A DNA stretch of 64,000 nt, taken from positions 3,240,099-3,304,098 of the forward strand of contig OZ036000.1 in NCBI GenBank assembly GCA_964035015.1, read 5' to 3'. Positions 10,952 through 27,300 of the stretch are shown piece by piece. The stretch is from Corallium rubrum (Eukaryota; Cnidaria; Anthozoa; Scleralcyonacea; Coralliidae). The notes beneath the pieces were generated by a model. That model did no database searches. It was not told the origin of the DNA and worked only from the letters and a program-made list of their open reading frames with translations. Position 1 is the stretch's first letter. Every line of letters starts with the position of its first letter. The translations under genes and the position numbers were made by a program.

Positions 10952-13900
10952 ATGGTCTTCGCCTTCGGTTGGAAAAGATTTTTGAAGATATTCGCCATCT
11001 TTGTTTCAACTGTAAGTTACTTTTCAATGCCAACGACAGGTAAGGGACAAATTATCTTTGAGAAATTATTGAAAAATGGTCTGAAAGCTCAAAGAAAGTC
11101 GTTCTATGTTTTGTTCACATTTATGTAAACTTATGCACGGTGAAGACAATGTATTTTTGCCGTACAATGAAGCAATCATCCTTGTTATTTAAATATTAAT
11201 AAGCTGAAATGTGATAAACTGCCGAGAATAGTTTTGATAACGAAATACTGACGTTTCAAGTAGAGCCTTTCATCACATTTTCACTCTGATGAAGGACTCC
11301 ATTCGAAACGTCAGTATTTCGCTATCAAAACCAGCTACCAAAACTGATCAAAACTAATCTCAGCTGCACGTTTACTGATACCATCTTTTTACTCTGATCT
11401 ATATTCCATACCTCTTCGTTCGGCAGCCTCTAATCCTTGCTTTTTTAAAAATGATTTCGCTCATATTTTTTCTTCATGTTGTAGGTCGTTCCGTGAATAC
11501 GTTTATAAAATATCACGAAGTTGCGGAATATAAGATCCGTTTTTTTGAAAAAACACATCCCACTGTGAAACCATATTCCAAAAATGGATTTACTTTTAGC
11601 TTTAGCGCTTTTCAAAGGTATTACGTCTTAAATAATTAAAAAAAAATGTAAATAGTAAAACTCTAATTATTTTAATCGTATTATAGGGAGGTGAAAATTA
11701 CGCTTGTAGTTCTAGTTACCCAGGTTAAATAAATAAAATAAATGTGCATACTTTTAAAACATAGAAGTCTCCCAAAATATTATCATTAAATTACGAAGTA
11801 AATAATGTAATTTTTACTTTCAGAAATTTCTCGGTCATACTCTGGCCTAACAACCATATTTTCCAAACCAACGTGCAAATAATGCTCGTTTCGAAATATA
11901 AAGAAAAAACAAGATGGTTACAGGAAACTCTCATTTATGAAGGAGAATTGAAAGGTAAGACGTTGAGTCAGAAAACCTGAACACATGCATTTACGAGATG
12001 CATAGTAGACACAAGAATGCAGTCTTGTCTTTTCAATACATTTTGTTCTTATGCAGCAAAATTTTACCACAGCTTTTTATGATTGCATTTGTAAGAACAT
12101 GTAAAATGACAAGGTAACATCTTTGGTAGAATTTCGTTTCCTTGCTTCACTCTCGAGATATTCAGGTTTGTTAGTTTCAGAAATTGCAGCTTGATGTTAG
12201 TAATAATTGCATTGAATTTTTGAAAGAGCGTCAATTTTAGGATGTCCAAATATTTTACACCCAGCTACACGTTTAGTGACCAGTCATGGCTGGCAAGTGC
12301 AAATGTAATTAACTTTAACAACTGCATTGAATTTTTGAAAGAGCGTCAATTTTAGGATGGTCCAAATATTTTACACACAGCTACACGTTTAGTGACCAGT
12401 CATGGCTACATATACATGTGCAAACAAACCTGAGTATTTCAAGAAGGAAGCGAGGAAACGAAATTCTACGAAAGATGTTACCTTGTCATTATATGGAGAC
12501 CGGGACGTCTCGGTGTACCGGGACAGATTTTTTCCCATATAAACGCGACATCCCCGGTACACTGGGATGAAGTTTACCGAACTACAATGCTTGTAAAGGT
12601 GGATTTCCATTCAGTGCATTTTATCGCGCGATCGACTTTTTGCGATCGCTTTCTTTTGAATTGTGGGTTGTCAAGCGGAACGCATTTCATTAGCTTTGGT
12701 TGAATACACACATTTCAAAAGAAAGCGATCGAGAAAAGTCGATCGCGCGACAAAATGCACTGAATGGAAATCCAGCTTAAGGTTGAATACACACATTTCA
12801 AAAGAAAGCGATCGAGAAAAGTCGATCGCGCGACAAAATGCACTGAATGGAAATTCAGCTTAACATTGCATATTACGGTCAGAATTTCGTCCAAACGGTC
12901 AGGTTAAAAGACAAAACACTGAATAAAAGTGAAATAACTTCTAACATAATAGAATTAGGGTGAGTTTTTGCTTTTTTGTCCATTTCCTTAAATTCCTGCG
13001 CTTTTTGACCCGGGATGAAATTCATCCCGGGTCAACCGGGTACATATAAACAGTCCCTAAGTACTTCCGATAAGTACGCTCATAGAAAATCATACTTTTC
13101 TAAAGTCATTATGCAGCGTGATGTCATAAGTATGACATTTGCATATCAAACAAACCTGAATATCTCAAGAATGAAGCAAGGAAACGAAATTCTACGAAAG
13201 ATGTTACCTTGTCATTTTACATGTTCTTTCAAATGCAATCATAAAAAACTGGGGTGAAATTTCGTTGCATAGGTACTTTAAGAATTTAACACATCTTTGT
13301 ATAGGTGAGCAAGGTTCCAGGGTGTCCGGCTACATTCTTCGTGGAGCGTTCAGTGGCCAGATATCGACAAAAAACGGAGAAACATTTTATATCGAGCCAC
13401 TGGAAGAGCGCGTCAACGACCGTCAAAAAACCAAGAGCCCATTAACACGTGGGATAATTTACAGAGAAACGGACATTAATCATATTTCTGCCAATTCCCG
13501 CCACAAAGTCCAGCCTCTCAAAGCAATACCAAGACTGGTAAAGATCCATGGGAAACAACCAAGACACACCATGCAATATACCAGTTGTCCTGTACTTTTG
13601 GCTGCGGACAGTTCTTTCTATAAAAAGGTCGGGAATGATTTAGAAGTAGAAACTCTGACCAAGATGTCGTATCATTTGTCGGAAGCTGACCGACTGTTCA
13701 GAAGAACGGTGTTTAATGTGGAGAATAACGAGGAGACCATTGGATTGGTGATCGCTGCCATGAAAGTATTCAAGGACGAGAAAGCAGAAGGTTGGTTGAA
13801 ATGAATGAATGAATGAATTTATTAAAGACTGAAAAATCCACGAAGTGGTTTTTCATTTTACACTCTGATAGTAAGATTAAATAAAAAACTGTGATCACGT

Positions 13901-16900
13901 ATTAATCAAATGAAGTAATGATGTATATTTTAGAGGTCAGTACCGTTTACTGAGTTGTTTATCCTGGGGGATTTCCTGTCTCTCTCTAGGTATTTTTTCC
14001 TCTCCAGATGACGTTGCAGTCAAAGACTACCTACGTCAATGGAGCAAGCTAGACCACAGTTCTTATTGTCTTAGTTTATTGTTCACTTTTCGAGATTTCC
14101 CAAACGGAGTGCTTGGTCTTGCGTGGTTGGCTGAACTGGATACATTGGGAGGGATTTGTGAATCGTGGAATTCCAATTACAACCAATCGTTCAACACAGC
14201 AGTGGTTACTTTTCTAAATAATGGTCAGGTAATTCCAGAGAAAGTTGCAACGCTGACGGTTTCACACGAACTGGGGCATGGATTCGGAGCCAAGGTAGGC
14301 AGGGAAAGAAAGGAAGGCAGGCGCAGGAAGGTAGGAAAGGAAAGAAGGGAGGGAGACAGGAAGGTAGGAAAAGAAGGGAAGAAAGGTGGGAAAGAAGGAA
14401 GAAAAAAGGAGGGAAAGAAAGAGGGAACGAAGAAAGGGGAGAGGAAGGAATATGAGAGACAGAAAGGAAGGAAAGAAGGAAGGGAAGGAAATAAGTTCCA
14501 AGGAAGAGAGGAAGGAAGGAAGAAAGAAGGCAGGCAGGAAGGGAAAGAAGGGAGGAAGACAGGAAGGTAGGAAAAGAAGGGGAAAAAGGTGGGAAAGAAG
14601 GAAGAAAAAGGAGGGAAAGAAAGAAGGAACGAAGAAAGGGGAGAGGAAGGAATATGAGAGACAGAAAGGAAGGAAAGAAGGAAGGGAAGGAAATAAGTTC
14701 CAAGGAAGAGAGGAAGGAAGGAAGAAAGAAGGCAGGCAGGAAGGGAAAGAAGGGAGGAAGACAGGAAGGTAGGAAAAGAAGGGAAGAAAGGTGGGAAAGA
14801 AGGAAGAAAAAAGGAGGGAAGGAAGGAAAGAAGGAAGTAAGTTCCAAGGAAGAGAGGAAGGAAGGAAGGAAGGAAGGAAGGAAGGAAGGAAGGAAGGAAG
14901 GAAGGAAGGAAGGAAGGAAGGAAGGAAGGAAGGAAGGAAGGAAGGAAGGAAGGAAGGAAGAAAGGAAAGAAGGAACTAAAGGAACTAAAGACACTCTGCT
15001 CTTCATACTTTAGCACGATCCAGCCAAGTGCCAACCAAACGATGTTGAAGGAAACTTCATAATGTACGAACACGCCACAGATACTGGGCACCCAAACAAC
15101 GATCGTTTCTCGGAATGCAGCATTCACGATATGCGACAACTGTTAGAAGCAAAGGCACATTATTGTTTTACAGGTAATAAAGAACGAGTAAGCCACAAGG
15201 AAAGACGAATGTAGTTCATCTGCAGTATTTCGAACCCGTCACCATGACATACAGTCGAGTAGTTCGGTGAGAATTGTTGTTTTGTCTCTTCACAGATGTA
15301 AAATCTCACTGCGGTAACCAAATTATCGAGGACGGTGAAGAATGCGATTGTGGTGACGTAGATGAGTGCGATAAACACGATCCTTGCTGTATGGGTCGTG
15401 ACGACAAGAATGGTATTGATGGTTGTGTATTGAAGCCAACTGTACAATGCAGGTCAGTTGAGTCGAAAGACAAAACAGGGCGGATAGGATTATGAAGATT
15501 TTTAACTTCAACTCGGTGCAATCCTTCGCAGTATTTACTGAGTTGGCTTAGCCAATCATTCAGAACAGACAAGAATTTACTATTTTCCGTCTTTGTTCCG
15601 ATATTTCGTGTTTATATTAATTTCAAAACGGAGTATTACTCGGATGACAAGAAGATTCAATACACTTCACATTCTGGTGGGTCAACGGAACACTCTTTCC
15701 AGTTTACGCTATGTCATATGTCAAAGTCTATAGGAACACTAACTATAACATACTGTTTTTTAGTCCAATGGCTGGACCTTGTTGCTCAAATAATTGTAAG
15801 TTCATCAACGCCTCCGAGAAAAAGATTTGTCAAGAAGAAACAGAATGTTCTTTCACATCGTTTTGTAAGTAGAAATTAAATCATTTTAAAAAGAAGCAAT
15901 GAAGGAAGCAAAGAAAAAAGGAAAGGAGAAAGGAAGGAAAGAAGGGAGGAAAGAAAAAGAGAAGTAAAGATGGAAGGAAAGAAAAGGTAAAATGAAAAAG
16001 GAGGAGGAGGAAAGGAAATAAGTCGACTATACACAATCATTATTACTACCCTCCAGGTGAAAATGGTTCGTGTCCGCAAGTGCAACCAAAAGCCAACAAC
16101 AAGATATGCAATAACGGTTCTAATGTCTGTCAGGGTGGTCAGTGTAAAGGTTCAATCTGTATGTTTTATGATCGCCCGGAATGCCCTTGTATCCATCCGA
16201 GAAATTCTTGTCACGTGTGTTGTAATAATTCACAGGTAGGTCCGCATTGAATGGTACAGATTTACATATTTTAATTATTTCTTCCCACAAGGAGTTTTTC
16301 AAGAGCAATTCACATATTGAATTTCAACGTGGCCGAAACGAAAGCATATCAAAGGCGCTCTAACCAGAACACGATCGCAGCTAAGATATTAGGTGTTGAT
16401 TTTACAAAGGGAGGAAAGCCTGACAACCCGGCGAAAAACCCTCGAAGCACAGGAGAGACCAACGACTCAAGCTCGAGAGTGGTCACCCATCCAAAGTACT
16501 AACCCCGTCCAACCGGTTAAATTTGGACGCAGTGGCGAAAGGCGGCGCGCTAACACCACACGCTACCCGTGCTCCCTTACAAACAATTTAAAAAGATTTA
16601 TCACAACGGTTCTCAGTGTAAGAGATATATAGAAAGATTAAAGGAAAGTATTCTGATGTTTTCTCAGGGTGATTGCGTGTCCTCGGCTGAATTCACTGGA
16701 AGGATTGTAGCACAGCCTTCTGAGAAATCTTGTGACGTCAATGGATATTGTGATGGCGCTGGGCGATGTATCGAACACGTTGATAAACCTCATAAAAAAT
16801 ATCCAGATTCTTTTCGCGAAGTATTTGACTGGATTTCAAAGAAATGGTATGAAAGTAGATTGACAGAAAAATATCACCACCACCATCGTCATCATACCAC

Positions 16901-18472
16901 CACCACCACACATCAGCATCACTACTATTATCTCATCATCAGTGGTCACCACAATCCAAACCACCACTACCATGATCAACATTCACCATCACCACCATCG
17001 TCGTCATTAACACCACCACCATCATCACCACAACGACCACTATAGATCATCACAACCGGAACTACCACTATCATGATCACCATCCACAATCATCACCATC
17101 TATATTCACCACTACCCCTATCATGATCACCACCACTATAGATCATCACCACCACAACCACAACCAGAACTACCACGGTCATGATTACCATCCATAATCA
17201 TCACCATCTATATTCACCACCACCACCACCACCACAACCCGAACTACCACTATCATGATCATCATCCATAATCACCACCACCACTATAATGATCACCACC
17301 ACCACCACCAAGTGTAAGAGATTTTTATCGTGACTTCATTGATCAGTTGTTTTGTTTATATAACACGAGTCAAACAATATGTTAGCATTACTACTCTATT
17401 TGAATACTTGAGTCAACAAGTCGAAAAGCTTTGCAAGTCGAAATAAACTTGATGTTTTCACACATTTACCACCATCTACCTTTCCAATGTGAAATTACTT
17501 ACGAGAACAGACTAATCGAAACAAACCTACTTCCTCTAACCTACTGGCACGAATATCTGGACATGGTATTCTTTTTCAAAATAATCAATCAATATATTTC
17601 ATTTGACAAAACTACAATTCCTGAAAAATGCAAACCTACCAACATACCTACAAGATCTCAGATTAAAACAGATGGCAGCGCTTTCAAACAGCGATCATAT
17701 AGAACATCGACGTACGGTAAATCATAACTAATAAGAGCTCCAAGAATATGGAACGTGCTGCCTCAAGAAATAACCTGGACTACCAATCTTTCAAATTTCA
17801 AAAACAAACTAAAAGAATACTACCACTCTGCTATTCTCTCTATATACCATTCTGAAGACCCACGCACCTGGAAATCAATTTGTATTAAATGTAACTCTGT
17901 CCGTAGTCTATGTGTTTCCCTTACTTGTTGTTTTTAGACCTTCAGCTAGCTTCATCTTAAACGTTTTTACTTGTTATGTTTATATCGTATAGATATTTAT
18001 ATCACATATTATTTAATGTAAATAGTAGACAATCAGGACCCGCAGTAATCGGCCTCAGCTGTTGCGGTGTTCCTATCCTTGTATTTATTTAGTCAAGGTA
18101 AAGTTAAATAAAATAAAATAAAATAAAATAAAATAAAATAAAATAAAATAAAATAAAATAAAATAAAATAAAATAAAATAAAATAAAATAAAATAAAATA
18201 AAATAAAATAAAATAAAATAAAATAAAATAAAATAAAATAAAATAAAATTAAATTAAATTAAAAAATTGTTATAAATTACTGAATTTCTTGTGTTTTATT
18301 CTATAGGTATATATTTATGTTCATTGGCTTAGCATTATTTGCGCAAATTTCGTTCGGCGGTTTTCACAAGTACCGACAGTACATGGCACGTCGACGAGAA
18401 GCGCGGCCAAGTGGACTGGAAATTATACAAATGGGCAATGACAACGAATTAGAAGAACATATAGATGGTTAG
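10952..18472 (+). CDS. ADAM10: ADAM10-like membrane metalloprotease (sheddase)
   Basis: Exons, all phase-consistent: 10952-11039, 11485-11617, 11824-11954, 13305-13790, 13990-14294, 15014-15173, 15296-15452, 15764-15864, 16057-16235, 16668-16846, 18307-18472; 694 residues (human ADAM10: 748). Order: signal peptide (about 5-25); prodomain; metalloprotease with HELGHGFGAKHD split by an intron (about 372-383); disintegrin-like domain with EDGEECDCGD; cysteine-rich domain with GSIC...CHVCC; membrane stem; one TM helix (about 641-660); a tail of about 35 residues. ADAM10 sheds ectodomains such as Notch. GSIC and the cysteine pattern favour ADAM10 over ADAM17. The propeptide junction (near KIHGKQPRH) lacks a clear RxK/RR furin site, and the tail lacks the proline-rich SH3 sites of vertebrate ADAM10. 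An in-frame upstream ATG at 10811 exists; 10952 was chosen because it gives a normal signal peptide. Confidence 0.88.
11225..11375. mobile_element. Penelope-like foldback, intron 1 of ADAM10-like gene
   Basis: Inverted arms meet near 11280; the right arm has CTGATGA at 11286 followed by GAAACGTCAGTATTTC, and the left arm has the complement GAAATACTGACGTTTC. Confidence 0.5.
12064..13255. repeat. Composite inverted repeat in intron 3 of ADAM10-like gene
   Basis: Outer arms (about 12064-12170 and 13145-13255) are complementary over roughly 100 bp and belong to the same family as 29719-30135 and 31490-31945. Inside are an 85-bp direct duplication (about 12207-12290 and 12322-12406), a two-copy 80-bp repeat with GCGATCGAGAAAAGTCGATC (12700-12861) and its inverted partner near 12600-12665. 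Confidence 0.65.
14298..14977 (+). repeat. (GGAA)n-rich microsatellite, intron 5 of ADAM10-like gene
   Basis: About 680 bp of GGAA units with interspersed variants and a roughly 230-bp higher-order repeat (14410-14560 resembles 14600-14770). It starts a few bases after the splice donor that splits the zinc-binding motif. Long ORFs on either strand are artefacts of the repeat. Confidence 0.95.
16317..16565 (-). mobile_element. 5S-rRNA-like SINE, copy 1
   Basis: Read on the minus strand it contains GGTTAGTACTTTGGATGGG then GTGACC, close to the internal control region of 5S rRNA (box C: GGTTAGTACTTGGATGGG), followed by a body with TTGGTCTCTCCTGTGCTTCG and TTTTTCGCCGGG. The same body recurs at 27095-27365 and 33175-33365. 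Confidence 0.65.
16861..17308 (+). repeat. (CAC/CAT)n trinucleotide-rich array
   Basis: Degenerate CAC/CAT triplets with a roughly 115-bp higher-order repeat. It begins just after exon 10 of the ADAM10-like gene. Confidence 0.9.
17431..18250 (+). pseudogene. 3' fragment of a non-LTR retrotransposon with (AAATA)n tail
   Basis: The frame encodes LLPLTYWHEYLDMVFFFKI, a stop at 17725-17727, then in the same frame APRIWNVLPQE and DPRTWKSICIKC. These motifs belong to the C-terminal end of LINE reverse transcriptases and match the fragments at 47150-47640 and 62504-63330. The 3' UTR contains GCAGTAATCGGCCTCAGCTG and ends in a 145-bp pentanucleotide tail (18105-18249). 5'-truncated, sitting in intron 10 of the ADAM10-like gene. 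Confidence 0.8.
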
Positions 18473-18814
18473 AATAAGTGTGGAGATTTTATAGTTACCG
18501 TGTATGTATAAAAGATACATTGCTGAATACCTACAAAAAGAATCGAAATTGTAGTCTTAATTATTTTAATTAATTAATTAAAGATCTTTATGCTGCTCGC
18601 TTTCAAGCCTGATGTCGTGTGCCTCGCAAAATCATGATATAAAGTGCTTTGCCTTATATTTTCACTGAACGAAGAGAGAGGGTGAAAGATACGAGAAACT
18701 AATAGCGTCTTCGTGTCTGTATTCATAGCCAGTTATGAATCAGACGTGCTAAAGATGCTTGCAGCCTTGCCCAGTTTCGCTAGGACGAACCATACATACA
18801 TTTAAAAAATCAAA

Positions 18815-19137
18815 AGATCGCCATATTTTGGTACGTGTTGACTTCAAAAAAAAGGAGGATTGATTCTTGCCAAAGCTTGAATAAAGTGTTTCTGATAAAC
18901 ATGGATACATATCTTGATCCTCGATTCTTGTACAGCATTCAAAACAGCAAAAAAATGCAAAACTCAATTCCTCTTAAAAAAATCAAAAATCGCAATATTC
19001 TGGTACGCGTTAACTTGCTCTTCTGAAAAAAAAAATAGAATTGATTCCCGCCAAAGCTTGAGTGAAGTGTTTTTGACCAACACGACTACATGTCTCAATC
19101 CCCAATTCTTGTAGAGCTTTCAGAGCTACGTATAAAA
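18815..19137 (-). pseudogene. Two degenerate tandem copies of the AFG2B last exon
   Basis: Two units of about 175 bp (roughly 18815-18965 and 18990-19137) repeat the functional last exon at 19169-19312. The nearer copy still encodes ALQELGIETCSRV and QKHF but loses frame in an A-rich run. The further copy has a stop after ARINPPFF. See findings. Confidence 0.85.
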
Positions 19138-19168
19138 TAAAACGCATGACTCAATTCCCCTTTAAATA

Positions 19169-24073
<4,905 letters not shown>

Positions 24074-24337
24074 ATTGGTTTATGACCCAGTCCTCCACAC
24101 AAGGCGAAGACTACGCGGTCGCCATCTCCCAAACCTGTGCGCTACCTGTTGGCATCAAAACAATTATTGTTTTTCTAATGATAAATATATACGCTAACCA
24201 ATCATTCCACTTTCGGTCGCGTCCCCTTAAAAAATACGTTGATATCGGTGCGTCTAAAGTCTCTGAGCCCTAAGCTTAGCTTGAAATAGGAGAGTATTTA
24301 TTGGGATATATAGAATCTTTTCCAAGCGCTTACCAAA
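24074..24337. promoter_or_regulatory. Probable bidirectional promoter of AFG2B and ANO8
   Basis: Only 264 bp separate the divergent start codons, so both 5' UTRs and core promoters must overlap here unless an upstream non-coding exon exists. No TATA box in a convincing position was found. The segment is less AT-rich on the AFG2B side. Confidence 0.6.
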
Positions 24338-27300
24338 ATGCCGATTCCAGAAGGAATGAAATCGACTCGAGGTGGGTGAATGATTTTAATAAGTAGTTAA
24401 TATGTACTTCTATAAACAATTTTCTTTCTGCAGCTTTGTCTACAGCTTTCTGCAGCGTTGGGTGTGTTGACTGGAAGCATAAACATAATATATCTACATA
24501 TCTATAACACTTTCTGAAATACCTTCTTAATCAAAGCACCAATTCTTATGTATCGTTAAATAGAATCAAGGATTCGCTACGGTTATTAACAAATAATCTA
24601 TCAAATAAACACTTTTCTAGTATCCCAAGTGATATCCAATTGTATATCCTTGTTTATTTAAAGTTAAATTTTAAATTGGATGTAATCTTGTTTCAATTTT
24701 TTCTCGCTCAAAAATACGTCAATATCTTCCAGCAATCCTAAAGGGGAATAGTGATGCAGATATAATAATATTGCAGCGTAAATAGAAATAACGGATAAGT
24801 AATGAAATATAAATATTAACAAGCGCACAGGTGTATCGCTATTTGACATACCGCGGGATTGTCAAAATTAATTTAGATACGAATTTTTCGGATAACACGA
24901 AAATGGTCGAGATGTTACAGATAGCGTTTAGTAATTATATTTAAAATTTTTAATTGTTTATAAGAACACGGTTGCTACCTCTTGGCACCGCTAAGACGGG
25001 AAGTAAGAACGTTAACGCGGTTAGTACTTATAGATAGGTGACCGCTAACTCGTGTGAGCAGACTTATTGATTGAAAGACTTAGAAACGCATGTCACAACC
25101 TGTTTGCGTGGCCTGATATAAAACATGGTCACTGACCAATCACAACGGGCAACTTATTCTATAATGTTCTTTGCAGCGAAGGCAAAAGTTGCCGCAAAAG
25201 AAGAAACAAAGGCGATCTCCGGAAAAGGTAGGGTTAAACTACGTTCTGTATGTAGGCTCTAGACCAGGGCTTTGTAACTAGTGGACCGTGAACCATTTGA
25301 GGGCCGCGGTGAACCATTTGTGGACCATGCACCATTTGTGGACCGTGAACCATTTGTGGGGCGCGGTGAACCATTTGTGGGCCGCGGTGAATCATTTGTG
25401 GACCGTGAACCATTTGTGGGGCGCGGTGAACCATTTGTGGGCCGTGAACCATTTGTGGGCGGCGAACAATTTGTAGGCCACAATAAATTATTCATTTCTA
25501 ATATTGCAGCATTGCTAGAGAAAACTGGACGGTTTGTCATCGCCAATAAACTATGGCAGAAGTCAGTAGTATCAAGAACCAGTGACGTCGTCATGGTTTT
25601 CCCGCCAAACACCGAAGACTACGTAGTTATGTGGCTCTTATCGCGCATGCGCGCTAGAGTTCCCGAAGTCGAAATCCACGTGCGACAAATGGCGGATAAA
25701 CCAGCCTACGGCTTCTTCTTGTCTTCGTCCCCAAAAGTATTTCTTGAAAAAGCTGAAGAAATGGGATTGAGGAAAAAACTAAAGGATGGTGGCATGGCGG
25801 AGTTCACGGTTGAAGATCAGGATAATTTTCTTAACATTGAAGATCCAGAGATTTTCTTCACGTCTGGCGATAGACAAAGCATTATTATGGAACTGGTGAA
25901 CAATATGAGAGCTGTTGAAGGAGATGAATTGAGCGCAATAAAGTTTGTGCCAGGACAGACAATAGGTAAGGCATAGTTTGAGATGAGACTTGAAACCCCA
26001 GAATTCATTGCAGTCTCAGACCAGACTCGCACCCAGGCGCCTCGTGGACGTGACGGTGTTGGTTGGTGTCCCAAGGATTTTTGTCAAGATTGTTGAGACT
26101 TGAGAGACAACTTTTAAGTCTTATAAGTCTTGACGTTTTCTTAGCTCTTCGTGCTGTTTATCCTTTCTAGTTCCTAAGCTGTTGGTTGACGATGTTATTG
26201 AGCAAATATTTCCTTTGCATGATAACGATGATTTGGCAAAGCTGCGCAAAACTTGGGTCCAAGCTCTTTTTAAACCACAACCGCTCGGTAAGTATAACTT
26301 CAAAACATTTGACATAGAACTTGAAATTTTTCAAAGTCGAACGGAAAAGATTATAGAGTGAATTCAACATTACTTTTTAGATGACATTCGTGACTACTTT
26401 GGTGTCAAAATTGCCATGTATTTTGGCTGGCTTGGATTGTACACGAAATGGTTGGTTGCGCCCGCGGTCTTTGGTATCCTCATGTTCGGTCTGATGAGCC
26501 GAGGAGGGAATATGAGGGACTGGTGCATGTTTATCTTCAGTATCTTCAATATCGTGTGGGCCACGTTATATCTGGAGGCCTGGAAACGACGATCTGCTGA
26601 GTTGGCATACAGGTGGGGCACCCTGGATATGCCATCTGAGGCATTGAAAGATCCACGAGTTCTGTTCGAGGTAAACTTAGTACACACGCAAAAACGCACA
26701 CTCTGTGTCAGACCTGATGCAGAATGTCAGATCTGCTCAGAAAAATGTAGCGATCCCTGATACAGCCTGTTGCAGTATCAGCTATGATACACCTATGATA
26801 TCATATCTGTATCATACCTGCAGCTACAACAGTCTGTTCAGAACAGATCCTGTCAAACTGTATCAGCCTGACATGGTCAGTGCTGTATCAGTTTAATATA
26901 ATAGACTCAACAGGTATGTTGTCTACGGAGCTGTCGCAGTCTGTTAGAAATTCTAACTAAATGTTTATACATCAGCGCTGGTACATTCTGTAGCTGTCAG
27001 GCTGTATCAAGGGTCGCTACATCTCTCTGAACAGATCTGATATAAGAGCTGATCAGACTGTGCGTTTTTATACGTGTGTAGTCGGGTGTAGTGTGCTTAG
27101 TAGACGGGGTTAGTACTTGAATTGAATGACCGCTTGAGAATGACCCCGTTGTCGAGCTTGGAACTCGTGTGAGCAGAGTTGTAGTTGGTCTCTCCTGTAC
27201 GTGCTTCGAGCGTTTTTCGCCGGGCTCTCTGGTTTTCCTCCCTGTGATCCGTGGTCTCTGAACTGTGTCGTATGGCGGCTGCTTGAAGCGCCTTATGCCT

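Noticed and set aside
14206-15139. Large ORFs rich in Lys-Glu-Gly or Phe-Leu-Pro-Ser
   Set aside because: Shadows of the GGAA array in the ADAM10-like intron 5.
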